Assembly: GCF_016863195.1 (NCBI RefSeq)
Contig: NZ_BOOK01000039.1
Span: 62,001 to 126,000 of the forward strand
DNA: 64,000 bases
Direction of reading: 5' to 3'
Source of the DNA: Paraplanobispora takensis
GTDB lineage: Bacteria > Actinomycetota > Actinomycetes > Streptosporangiales > Streptosporangiaceae
The notes beneath the pieces were generated by a model. It ran no database searches. It saw only the letters and a program-made list of their open reading frames with translations, and was not told the origin of the DNA. Each line of letters starts with the position of its first letter. Position 1 is the stretch's first letter. The translations under genes were made by a program, and so were the position numbers. Of the stretch, positions 32,758-40,293 are shown piece after piece.

Positions 32758-33650
32758 CCCCGTTCCCTCCCGGGCTGCTCGACCCGCTGGTGCTCCTGGC
32801 CGGGGCGGCGGTGGGCGGCGGCCTGTTCCTGCTGGGCCTGGCGCTGTACGGCATGCGCCCCCGCCCGGCCCCGGCGCGCAGGGCCGGGCGGCGCGAGCTG
32901 GTGCGGGCCCTGTCCACCCGGTCCGCGGTGGGAGTGATCGCGGGGGTGGCCGTGCTGGTGGTGACCGGGTGGCCGGTGATGGCGGCCGGCGCCGTACTGC
33001 TGGCCCTGGGATGGCGCGGCCTGGCGGGCGGCGCGGCCGAGGAGCGGGCGGCGATGCGGCGGCTCGAAGGGCTGGCCGCCTGGACCGAGTCGCTGCGCGA
33101 CACCATCGCCGGAGCGGCGGGCCTGGAGCAGGCGATCCCGTCCTCGATCCGCGCCGCCTCACCCATGCTCCGCCCGCACCTGCGCGCGCTGGTGGACCGG
33201 TTGCACACCCGCATGCCGCTGCCCGACGCGCTGCGCCTGTTCGCCGACGAGCTGGACGACCCCTCGGCCGACCTCGTGGTCGCCGCGCTGATCCTCAACT
33301 CCCGGCTGCGCGGCCCCGGTCTGCGCGACGTGCTCGGCGCACTTGCGGTGTCGGCGCGCGAGGAGCTCGACATGCGCCGCCGCGTCGAGGCCGAGCGCCG
33401 CTCCACCCGGCGCAGCGTGCAGATCGTGGTCGGTACGGCCGTCGCCTTCGCGGCGGCCCTGGTGGTCTTCAACCCCGACTACGTCTCCGAGTACGACGAC
33501 GCCCTCGGCCAGGCCGTACTCCTGGTGGTGGCCGGGTTCTTCGGCGCCGGGTTCGCGTGGATGCGCCGCCTGGCCCGCTTCGACAAGCCCGCCCGCCTGC
33601 TCGGCCCGTCCGCGGGCCGGGACGGCGCCACAGGAGGTGGACGGAGATGA
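32754..33650 (+). CDS. tadB: Tad pilus inner-membrane platform protein TadB-like
   Basis: Type II secretion F-domain protein of 298 residues, starting at GTG 32754 after GGGGAGG. Hydrophobic helices lie near residues 8-35 and 58-85, then the cytoplasmic F domain (EGLAAWTESLRDTIAGAAGLEQAI...), with two helices at the C-terminus (VVGTAVAFAAALVVF and AVLLVVAGFFGAGFAWM). It would form the membrane platform around which the TadA ATPase turns. It is encoded back-to-back with a second F-domain protein, TadC, separated only by a tiny coupled frame. Confidence 0.92.
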   Translation: MTPFPPGLLDPLVLLAGAAVGGGLFLLGLALYGMRPRPAPARRAGRRELVRALSTRSAVGVIAGVAVLVVTGWPVMAAGAVLLALGWRGLAGGAAEERAAMRRLEGLAAWTESLRDTIAGAAGLEQAIPSSIRAASPMLRPHLRALVDRLHTRMPLPDALRLFADELDDPSADLVVAALILNSRLRGPGLRDVLGALAVSAREELDMRRRVEAERRSTRRSVQIVVGTAVAFAAALVVFNPDYVSEYDDALGQAVLLVVAGFFGAGFAWMRRLARFDKPARLLGPSAGRDGATGGGRR

Positions 33651-33750
33651 GCTCCGGACGTCGCGTGAGGTGCACGGCGGACTCCAGGCGTCGCATGAGG
33701 TGGACGGCGATGACCGGGGTTCCGCCGGTGGGAGGTGGACGGCGATGACC
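33634..33750. repeat. Four-fold repeat of a ribosome-site/start-codon cassette at the tadB-tadC junction
   Basis: The core GAGGTGGACGG (one copy with C for G) occurs at 33634, 33667, 33697 and 33731, about 30-34 bases apart, with extended similarity (GGACGTCGC / AGGCGTCGC) between the first two units. Copies 1, 3 and 4 are each followed directly by ATGA. The last is the real tadC ribosome site and start; the first is the start of the mini-frame. The whole looks like a tandem duplication of a translation-initiation region. Confidence 0.8.
33647..33748 (+). CDS. Possible 33-residue protein between tadB and tadC
   Basis: ATG 33647 overlaps the tadB stop (ATGA) and its own TGA ends in the tadC start (ATGA), so the frame is perfectly interlocked on both sides. 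GGAGG lies eight bases before its ATG. The product is very Arg/Gly-rich (SSGRRVRCTADSRRRMRW...) with no known fold. It is encoded entirely by the duplicated start cassette, which suggests a by-product of duplication that still serves translational coupling. Expression is plausible; function as a protein is doubtful. Confidence 0.35.
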   Translation: MSSGRRVRCTADSRRRMRWTAMTGVPPVGGGRR

Positions 33751-34680
33751 GAAGCGCTGCTGGCCGGAGGCGGGCTGGGGCTGGGCCTGTTCCTGCTGGT
33801 GCGGGCGCTGTTCCCGGCCCGGCCGGGCCTGGTGACGCGGTTGCTGGCGCTGGACGCCGCCCGCGAGGGCGGCGGCGCTCCGCACCCGCAGCTCGTCCTG
33901 CCCGACGAGGAGGTCGGCGCCTTCCGGCGCGGGCTGGGCGTCAAGCTGGCCCGCCTGTACGCCGCCCGGGGCTGGGAGGTCCGTTCGGCCCGCGCGGACC
34001 TGGCCCTGCTGGGCAAGTCGTTCGAGGGATTCCTGTCCACCAAGATGCTGCTGGCCGTCTCCGGGCTGCTGGCCTTCCCTCTGCTGGCCGGATGGCTGGC
34101 GGTGATGGGCTGGGGGATCTCGCTGACCGTCCCGCTGTGGGCGGCGCTCGCCTTCTCCGTCGTCTTCTTCTTCCTGCCCGACCTGCAGATCAAGCGGGAC
34201 GCCGCGCGGATGCGCCGTGACTTCCGGCACGTGGTCGGCGCCTTCCTCGACCTGGTGGCGATGAACCTGGCAGGAGGCCGCGGCGTGCCCGAGGCGCTGA
34301 TGATGGCCGTCTCGGTGGGCACCGGCGGTCCCGACGACGAGGCGTCCCACTGGGCGATGGCCCGGATCCGCGAGGCGCTCGCCAACGCCAGGATCGTCGG
34401 CATCACCCCCTGGCAGGCGCTCGGCCAGCTCGGCGACGAGATCAACGTCGACGAGCTGCGCGACCTGTCCGCCGCGCTCGGCCTGGTCGCCGACGACGGC
34501 GCCAAGGTCCGCGCCTCCCTGACCGCCCGCGCCGCGACCCTGCGGCGACGCGAACTCGCCGAGGTGGAGGGGCAGGCGGGCGAGCGGTCCCAGTCGATGC
34601 TCGTCGCCCAGCTGCTGCTCTGCGCGGGCTTCGTGATCTTCCTGAGTTTTCCGGCCGCTATGAAGATGTTGGGGTCCTGA
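33745..34680 (+). CDS. tadC: Tad pilus inner-membrane platform protein TadC-like
   Basis: Second type II secretion F-domain protein, 311 residues, from ATG 33745 after GGAGG. An N-terminal helix (LLAGGGLGLGLFLLVRALF), two central helices (LLAVSGLLAFPLLAGWLAVMGW, seen in parts, and VPLWAALAFSVVFFFLPDL) and a C-terminal helix (AQLLLCAGFVIFLSFPAA) flank the cytoplasmic F domain with VVGAFLDLVAMNLAGGRGVPEAL. Paired with TadB it would form the assembly platform. The pilin gene starts two bases after its stop. Confidence 0.92.
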   Translation: MTEALLAGGGLGLGLFLLVRALFPARPGLVTRLLALDAAREGGGAPHPQLVLPDEEVGAFRRGLGVKLARLYAARGWEVRSARADLALLGKSFEGFLSTKMLLAVSGLLAFPLLAGWLAVMGWGISLTVPLWAALAFSVVFFFLPDLQIKRDAARMRRDFRHVVGAFLDLVAMNLAGGRGVPEALMMAVSVGTGGPDDEASHWAMARIREALANARIVGITPWQALGQLGDEINVDELRDLSAALGLVADDGAKVRASLTARAATLRRRELAEVEGQAGERSQSMLVAQLLLCAGFVIFLSFPAAMKMLGS

Positions 34681-34682
34681 CC

Positions 34683-34928
34683 ATGCTGAACCATCCGTGG
34701 ATCGTCTACGCGGTCGCCTTGCTGAGCGTCCGGATCGACAAGGCGCGCAACGCCCCCACCCGCGGCGCCTCGGCCGTCGAGTGGGTCATCATCACCGCCA
34801 TCATCGCCGGGGTCGCCCTCGGCCTCGCCACTCTCATCAGGACTCTCGTCCAGGACAAGCAAACGGAGATCTCCGACCAGTTCGGCGGGGGCGGAGGCGG
34901 AGGTGACGGCGGTGGCGGAGAGCCGTGA
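34683..34928 (+). CDS. Flp-like pilin
   Basis: Small single-helix protein of 81 residues. The leader NAPTRGASAVEW contains a Gly-Ala junction followed at the fifth residue by Glu, the hallmark of type IVb prepilin cleavage, and then a hydrophobic helix (VIITAIIAGVALGLATLI). The usual Flp Glu-Tyr is Glu-Trp here. The tail is a run of Gly and Asp. The leader is longer than in most Flp pilins. As the only pilin-like gene in the operon it is the likely major subunit. A dedicated prepilin peptidase (TadV) is not in the window. Confidence 0.82.
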   Translation: MLNHPWIVYAVALLSVRIDKARNAPTRGASAVEWVIITAIIAGVALGLATLIRTLVQDKQTEISDQFGGGGGGGDGGGGEP

Positions 34929-35418
34929 CCCCGAGGATCGTGACGCGGGCAACTGCGGGGTGAAGGGTCGTGGCTCGGGTGACCGTGGCACGGAGGACCG
35001 CGCCGCGGAGGGCCGCGACCGGGAGCGGGGCGCCACCGCCGTCGAGCTCGCGATGATCATGCCGGTGGTGCTGATCGTCATCCTGCTCGTCGTGCAGTTC
35101 GCCCTGTGGTTCCACGGGCGCCAGGTGGCCGACGCCGCCGCGAGGGAGGGGGCCCGTCTGGCGAGGGTCGACACCGACTCCTGGCAGCGGGACGCCGAGA
35201 CACGGGCGCGGGAGGTCCTGGAGGCGGTCGGCCCCGAGCTGCTCGGCGGGGCCACCGCCACGGCCTGGGAGGAGGACGACCGGCGCGGTGTGGAGATCAC
35301 CGCCACCGCGGTCCAGGTCATCCCCCTGCTGCCGGCCACGACGTTCACCATCACCGCCCGCTTCGGCGGCCCCGTCGAGTGCTTCCGGCCCGACGACGGG
35401 AGCGAGGGATGCGAATGA
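34903..35418 (+). CDS. TadE-like pseudopilin 1
   Basis: Protein of 171 residues overlapping the pilin gene by 26 bases; GTG 34903 or GTG 34912 both fit, the first with GGAGG five bases before it. A 40-residue charged, repetitive Arg/Asp/Glu/Gly leader precedes RGATAVELAMIMPVVLIVILLVVQF, the TadE signature with Glu five residues after the probable cleavage site. The rest (about 70-171) is an extracytoplasmic domain carrying two Cys residues near its end that may pair. TadE proteins are minor pseudopilins needed for pilus assembly. Confidence 0.85.
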   Translation: MTAVAESRDPEDRDAGNCGVKGRGSGDRGTEDRAAEGRDRERGATAVELAMIMPVVLIVILLVVQFALWFHGRQVADAAAREGARLARVDTDSWQRDAETRAREVLEAVGPELLGGATATAWEEDDRRGVEITATAVQVIPLLPATTFTITARFGGPVECFRPDDGSEGCE

Positions 35419-35990
35419 GACCTCCGAGCGCCCGCAGGAGCGGGGGGCGGGCCGGTCTCCGGGACGCCCGGGGAGGGAGACGGACCGGTCTTCGAGGCGC
35501 CGGGGGAGGGAGGACTCCGGTGGGTCTCCGCGACGATCACGAAGGCGGAGCACCGGTAGGTCTCCGTAACGATCACGCAGGCGGAGGGCCGGTGGGCCGC
35601 GGGGACGGCCGCGAGCGGGGCTCGCTCTCGGCGGAGACGGTGCTGCTCGCCCCGGTCTTCCTGCTGTTCCTGCTGTTCCTGGTCGGTGCCGGAAGGATCG
35701 TGGAGGCGCAGGGCGAGGTCAACGGCGCGGCCAGGGACGCGGCGCGGGCCGCTTCGGTCGAGCGCACCAGGAGCGAGGCCGAGGCCGCGGCCGCCGAGGC
35801 GGCGCAGGCATCACTGCCGGACGAGTGCGAACCGCAGGTCAGCCTCTCGGGCACGACCTGGGAGGAGGGCGGTCAGGTCAGGGTCGAGGTGAGCTGCTCG
35901 CTCGACCTGGGATTCCTCGGGTTCGGCGCGGCCAAGGAGATCCGGGGCGACTCCGTCGTCCCGCTGGAGCAGTTCCGGAGAGTCGAGTGA
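35415..35990 (+). CDS. TadE-like pseudopilin 2 with tandem-repeat leader
   Basis: Protein of 191 residues. ATG 35415 overlaps the previous stop (ATGA) and has GAGGG six bases before it; an ATG two codons earlier is less well placed. The first 70 residues are four imperfect 11-12-residue repeats of the type GLRDDHEGGAPV. Then RGSLSAETVLLAPVFLLFLLFLVGAG gives the TadE-type helix, with Glu at the fifth position. VNGAARDAARAAS follows, a motif common to TadE/G proteins. Two Cys residues near residues 150 and 170 could form a disulfide. The long repetitive cytoplasmic leader is unusual for a pseudopilin. Confidence 0.83.
   Translation: MRPPSARRSGGRAGLRDARGGRRTGLRGAGGGRTPVGLRDDHEGGAPVGLRNDHAGGGPVGRGDGRERGSLSAETVLLAPVFLLFLLFLVGAGRIVEAQGEVNGAARDAARAASVERTRSEAEAAAAEAAQASLPDECEPQVSLSGTTWEEGGQVRVEVSCSLDLGFLGFGAAKEIRGDSVVPLEQFRRVE
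35454..35594. repeat. Four tandem 33/36-bp coding repeats in the second TadE-like gene
   Basis: Units start at 35454 (33 bp), 35487, 35523 and 35559 (36 bp each), all beginning GGTCT(C/T)CG. The last two differ at only a few positions and encode VGLRDDHEGGAP and VGLRNDHAGGGP. All unit lengths are multiples of three, so the frame is kept if copies are gained or lost. Confidence 0.88.
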
Positions 35991-36502
35991 ACCGGCCGCC
36001 GCACGCCCAGGCGTCCCCTGCTCCCCGGCGGGCGGAGGATCAGCCGTCCCGCGACTCGCGGTGGTCGCGGTCCGGGGCGGGGGGCGGGCGGGAGCGGGGG
36101 TCGATGTCGGTCTTCACGGTGCTGTTCTCCGTGGTGGTCTTCCTGCTGGCCGGGCTGCTGGTGGACGGCGGGGCGGCGATCAACGCCCGGTTGCGGGCCT
36201 CGGACATCGCCGAGCAGGCCGCGCGGTCCGCCGCCGACCAGATCGACGTCGAGTATCTGCGCGAGACCAGCCGGGCCCGGCTGCTGGAGGGCGACAGCGT
36301 CTGCGCCGCGGCGGAGGAGATCGTCTCCGCGCACGCGTCCGGCGAGGTCCGGCTCGTCTCGTGCGAGCCCCGGCCGGAGGAGGTGGAGGTCGCCGTCTCC
36401 GTCCGCTGGACGGCGTTCTTCCTGGCGGCCCTGGGCTTCCCCGGCTCGGAGATGGAGGCCGTGGCCGTCGCGGGGCCGGACACCGGAGAGGAGGCCCCAT
36501 AA
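35987..36502 (+). CDS. TadG-like membrane protein
   Basis: Protein of 171 residues starting at GTG 35987 within the previous stop (GTGA). An Arg/Ser/Pro-rich leader of about 38 residues precedes GSMSVFTVLFSVVVFLLAGLLVDGGAAINAR, which matches the N-terminal helix and the V/LDGG pattern of TadG-like proteins, here without the cleavage-site Glu. The remainder (RASDIAEQAARSAADQID... ) is extracytoplasmic with Cys residues in SVCAAAEEIV and LVSCEP that could pair. It is the third single-helix Tad protein in a row. Stop TAA is followed by 96 bases with no clear promoter. Confidence 0.82.
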   Translation: MNRPPHAQASPAPRRAEDQPSRDSRWSRSGAGGGRERGSMSVFTVLFSVVVFLLAGLLVDGGAAINARLRASDIAEQAARSAADQIDVEYLRETSRARLLEGDSVCAAAEEIVSAHASGEVRLVSCEPRPEEVEVAVSVRWTAFFLAALGFPGSEMEAVAVAGPDTGEEAP

Positions 36503-36598
36503 CCGGTCGGGCCGATTGCGGTGAAGCGCCAGACCGATTAGGGCCGACCACTGGCCGAGTCGGGGACGGAAGACCACGCTGGACATGGAGGGAGACGC

Positions 36599-39544
36599 AT
36601 GCCGACGCGACAGCCCATGCGCATCAAGCCCAAGCGCACCGTCGGCGACCTGTTCGCCGGCTTCGGAGCGCTGATCGTGCTGATCGCGCTCGTCGGCGGG
36701 GTCCCCTACGCGCTGCTCAGGTTCGCCGGTCCGCCGCTCTCGCCGGAACTGCTCGACCTCGACCTGATGAACAGCCAGGTCGGCGCGGGCACGCTCGTCG
36801 CGATCCTGGTGCTGCTGGTCTGGCTGGCCTGGCTCCAACTGGTCGTGTGCGTGATCGTCGAGCTCTACGCCGGGCTCCGCAGGGTCGGCATGCCCGCCAG
36901 GGTCCCCATGTCGGGCGGCACCCAGGCGCTGGCCAACCGGCTGGTCTCGGCGGCGCTGCTGCTGTTCACCGTCTCGGCGGTCGCCGTGCCGATGATGCGG
37001 ACGGCCGGGCCGCCCGCCCGTCCCCTCCCTGTCGCCGCGACCCTGGACGCACCCCCGCCGAGCGTCGATCGGGCGCCGCTGGCCCCGGTGGAGAAGGCCA
37101 AGAAGGTCTACGTGGTCCAGCCGCCCCACGGCCGGCACCACGAGAGCCTGTGGGAGATCGCGGAGAAGTGCCTCGGCGACGGCCGCCGCTATCCGGAGAT
37201 CTACCGGCTCAACCAGCACAAGGAGCAACCCGACGGCAGTCGTCTCCACATGGCCGACCTGATCAGGCCCGGCTGGGTCCTCGACATGCCGGACGACGCC
37301 AGGAACATCCACATCGTCCCCGCGACCCAGAGCCGCGCCGCCACCCTCGACGAGCACCCCGGCAAGCCCGCCGAACTCGACGGCCGCACCCAGTACTTCA
37401 CTCCCGGTGGCGCCGACCCCGTGGAACGCTCCCCGGTCACCGGCCGGGACGGGCGCCCGCGGGACGTCACCGACCTCGGCCGGGTGGGGGACGGCGACTC
37501 CGGGACGGCGACCGGCGACGCCCCCCCGGACTCCGTACGGGATCCCGGAGCCGGGCCGGGACAGGACTCCGCCGAGGGCTCCGAAGACGGTTCCGGGCAC
37601 GGGGAGCACGAGGAACAACACGCGGAGGGGCGGGAAGACGGGGCGGGACCGGCTCAGGGGTCCGGGAAGGACGAGGGGCGGAGTCCCGCGGCCGGGGACG
37701 CGGAGGAGGACTCCGGGCCGGGGATGCTGGACTATCTGGCGGGCGCCTCGCTCGCCGCGGCCGGGTTGCTGGTGGCGCTCGGGCGCAGGCGCAGGGAGCA
37801 GCTCTGGCACCGGGCGTTCGGGCGCAGGATCACCCGGCCGAGGGAGGACGCGGCCCAGGCGGAGCTGGCGCTCAGGCTGGGCGCCGACGCGCCGGGCAGC
37901 CGGATGCTGGACCTCGGGCTGCGGCTGCTGGGCAGGTCCCTGGCGGCCGGGGGACGGGTTCCCCCGACGATCTACGCCGCCCACCTGTCCCCGCGCCACC
38001 TCGACCTGTGGATCCACCCGCCGGAGCCGGACGCGCCCGAGCCCTGGGAGGCGCACGACGGAGGCCAGGTGTGGCGGCTGCCCGCGCACGAGGGCAGGAT
38101 GATCGACGAGCAGGGCCTGGCCGGGGCGCCGGCGCCGTACCCGGGGCTGGTCTCCCTCGGTTCCAACGGCGAGGGGCGGGTGCTCGTCGACCTGGAGGCG
38201 GCCCACGGGCTGATCGGCCTCACCGGGGTCCGGACCGTCCCGGCGCTGGCCGCGCTCGCCGTCGAGCTGGCCACCAACCGCTGGTCCGACCGGATGCGCG
38301 TCACGCTCGTCGGGTTCGGCGAGGAGCTGACCGCGATCGCCCCCGGCCGGATCAGGTACGCGGCGAGCCTGGCCGAGGTCCTGCCCGAGCTGGAGGCCGA
38401 GGCGCGGACGGGGGAGGGCGGACACGGAGCCGAGGTGCTCACCGGGCGGGTCACCGGCCGTGCGGCCGACCCCGCCTGGTCACCGCACTACCTGCTGTCG
38501 GCGATCACCCCGAACGCCGAGGAGGCCGACCGGCTGGCGGTCCTCGCCCGCAAGGGCGTCCGTACGGCCCGCGGGTACGTCATCGCGGGCGGGGTCCCGC
38601 ACGCCACGTGGAACTGGGAGATCACCGAGGACGGCAGGGCCACGATGGACGCGCTCGGTTTCGAGGTGGACGCCCAGTTGCTGCCGCGGCGGCACTACCG
38701 GGCGCTGATCGACCTGTTCCTGACGGCCGGGCGGTTCGAGGGCGAACCGCTGCCGGACGAGCCCGAGACGGTCAGCCAGGCGCCCTCGGCCGAGGTGCGG
38801 ATCCTCGGCCCGGTCGAGATCGCCGGTCCGCCGCCGATGGAGGAGGGCAGGGCCGCGCTCGCCGTAGAGATGGTCGTCTACCTGGCGACCCATCCCGGCG
38901 GCGTCCACCCGGTCGTGCTCGGCGGCGTCCTGTGGCCGCGCGGCGTGCAGGCCGTGGTCAGGGACGCCACGATCGCCCGCGTCGCCGCGTGGCTCGGCTC
39001 CGACTCCGCCGGGCGGCCCAACCTGTTCGCCGACGAGGACGGCAGGCTCCGGCTCGGTCCCGGCGTGCGCACCGACTGGGCGCTCTTCCGCGCCTTCGTC
39101 CACCGGTCGCACACCGACGCCGCGGCGCGCGCCGTACTGCTGGACAAGGCCCTCGGCCTGGTGCGCGGCCCGCTGCTGAACGGGCGCCCGCGCGGCCGCT
39201 ACGCGTGGCTGGCCGCCGACGACCTCGAGTACGACGTGGCGGCGAGCGTCGCCGACGCGGCGCACCGGCTCTGCGAGATACGGCTGGCGCACGGCGAGCC
39301 CGACCGGGCGGTGGCCGCGGTCCGGGCGGGGCTGCTGCTGGCCGCCGACGACGAGGGGCTCTGGCGGGACCTGCTGCGGGCCACCCAGATGACCGGTGAC
39401 GCCGCCCGGCTGCGGGCGGTGGCCGACGCCCTGCACCGTCGGGCCGCCTCCCACCCGTACGGCGGGGGGATGGCGCCGGAGACGGAGGCGCTCATCGACG
39501 AGTTGCTGCCCACGTGGCGGATGAGCTCGGCGCCCTCGGCATGA
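36599..39544 (+). CDS. Large LysM plus SARP/BTAD membrane protein
   Basis: Protein of 981 residues with a rare domain mix. Three hydrophobic helices occur near residues 18-42, 63-92 and 112-135, then a LysM-like module at 166-232 (YVVQPPHGRHHESLWEIAEKCLGDG...). A long acidic Gly/Glu/Asp-rich linker (270-375) and another helix (MLDYLAGASLAAAGLLVALG) follow. After a large unassigned part, residues from about 733 onward (VRILGPVEIAG... to the end) match the winged-helix plus bacterial transcriptional activation (BTAD) layout of SARP regulators. ATG 36599 follows GGAGGGA. Such proteins occur in actinobacterial Tad loci; the role is unknown. The linked DNA-binding-like and wall-binding-like parts suggest envelope sensing, which is an inference. 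Confidence 0.78.
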   Translation: MPTRQPMRIKPKRTVGDLFAGFGALIVLIALVGGVPYALLRFAGPPLSPELLDLDLMNSQVGAGTLVAILVLLVWLAWLQLVVCVIVELYAGLRRVGMPARVPMSGGTQALANRLVSAALLLFTVSAVAVPMMRTAGPPARPLPVAATLDAPPPSVDRAPLAPVEKAKKVYVVQPPHGRHHESLWEIAEKCLGDGRRYPEIYRLNQHKEQPDGSRLHMADLIRPGWVLDMPDDARNIHIVPATQSRAATLDEHPGKPAELDGRTQYFTPGGADPVERSPVTGRDGRPRDVTDLGRVGDGDSGTATGDAPPDSVRDPGAGPGQDSAEGSEDGSGHGEHEEQHAEGREDGAGPAQGSGKDEGRSPAAGDAEEDSGPGMLDYLAGASLAAAGLLVALGRRRREQLWHRAFGRRITRPREDAAQAELALRLGADAPGSRMLDLGLRLLGRSLAAGGRVPPTIYAAHLSPRHLDLWIHPPEPDAPEPWEAHDGGQVWRLPAHEGRMIDEQGLAGAPAPYPGLVSLGSNGEGRVLVDLEAAHGLIGLTGVRTVPALAALAVELATNRWSDRMRVTLVGFGEELTAIAPGRIRYAASLAEVLPELEAEARTGEGGHGAEVLTGRVTGRAADPAWSPHYLLSAITPNAEEADRLAVLARKGVRTARGYVIAGGVPHATWNWEITEDGRATMDALGFEVDAQLLPRRHYRALIDLFLTAGRFEGEPLPDEPETVSQAPSAEVRILGPVEIAGPPPMEEGRAALAVEMVVYLATHPGGVHPVVLGGVLWPRGVQAVVRDATIARVAAWLGSDSAGRPNLFADEDGRLRLGPGVRTDWALFRAFVHRSHTDAAARAVLLDKALGLVRGPLLNGRPRGRYAWLAADDLEYDVAASVADAAHRLCEIRLAHGEPDRAVAAVRAGLLLAADDEGLWRDLLRATQMTGDAARLRAVADALHRRAASHPYGGGMAPETEALIDELLPTWRMSSAPSA

Positions 39545-40293
39545 GCGCGCGCGGCAGAGCGGTCATGCCGATCCGCGCATACCGCTGGTCTCCTGCGGCG
39601 CGCGCTTCTAGCGTGATCGGCGTGGGTGCCGTGATCGTGCTGGCGCTGACCGGGCTGACGGGCTGTTCCCCGCCGGCCGACGAGACGTTCGTCCCGGCCG
39701 ACCGGCCGGCGGGCACGCCGTCCGCGGCGGCTCCGGACGTTTCCTCCAGTCCGTCCGGCTCGCCGTCGCCCGCCGGGAGCCCGCTGAGGCCCGAGAGCGT
39801 CCGGGTGGCGCCGGGCGTGCGGGTGACGGTCGAGCCCCCGGCCTCGGCCGACCCCGCGACCGCTGAAATGATCGCCGCCTTCCGCGACTACTACGCCGGG
39901 TCCCTGCGGGTGGTCGCCGCCGGGGAGAACGGCCCGGCGCAGGGCGACACCGCCTACCTCGGCCTCCTCGGTGAGGACGCGGTCCGGCAGGACTACGCGT
40001 GGGTGTCGGGCTATCGGGACAGGCACCGGGCGCTGCGCGGGACGACGCGGCTGTACGGGTTCGAGGCCGAGCCGCTGGAGCGCGGCGTACGGCTCAACGT
40101 GTGCGTGGACATGTCGCGCACCCGCACGGTGGACACGCGCACCGGCCGGACGGTCCCGGGGCGGGACGAGTGGATGCGCAGGCCCTTCCTGCACGCCGCC
40201 GACATGTGGGAGGACGGCGACGGCGTGCGACGGATCCAGTACCTGCGCCACGCCCTGTATCCCAGCGAGCGAGCCGAGAGGTGCATTCGATGA
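39541..40293 (+). CDS. Lipoprotein of the pilus operon, hypothetical
   Basis: Protein of 250 residues from ATG 39541 (ATGA overlap with the previous gene). A basic N-terminus and hydrophobic segment end in LTGLTGC, a lipobox, so it should be anchored outside the membrane. A Ser/Pro/Gly-rich linker (about 45-90) leads to a globular domain (EMIAAFRDYYAGSLRVVAAG ... GYRDRHRALRGTTRLYGFE) that resembles SnoaL/NTF2-like or low-similarity lipoprotein domains of actinobacteria, but I cannot assign a family. Two Cys residues (NVCVDMS and the penultimate region) may pair. Likely co-translated with the next secreted protein. Confidence 0.75.
   Translation: MSARGRAVMPIRAYRWSPAARASSVIGVGAVIVLALTGLTGCSPPADETFVPADRPAGTPSAAAPDVSSSPSGSPSPAGSPLRPESVRVAPGVRVTVEPPASADPATAEMIAAFRDYYAGSLRVVAAGENGPAQGDTAYLGLLGEDAVRQDYAWVSGYRDRHRALRGTTRLYGFEAEPLERGVRLNVCVDMSRTRTVDTRTGRTVPGRDEWMRRPFLHAADMWEDGDGVRRIQYLRHALYPSERAERCIR

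Noticed and set aside
33634-33750. CRISPR array
   Set aside because: The repeats are only about 11-20 bases, have coding-frame spacing and ribosome-site content, and no cas genes are near.
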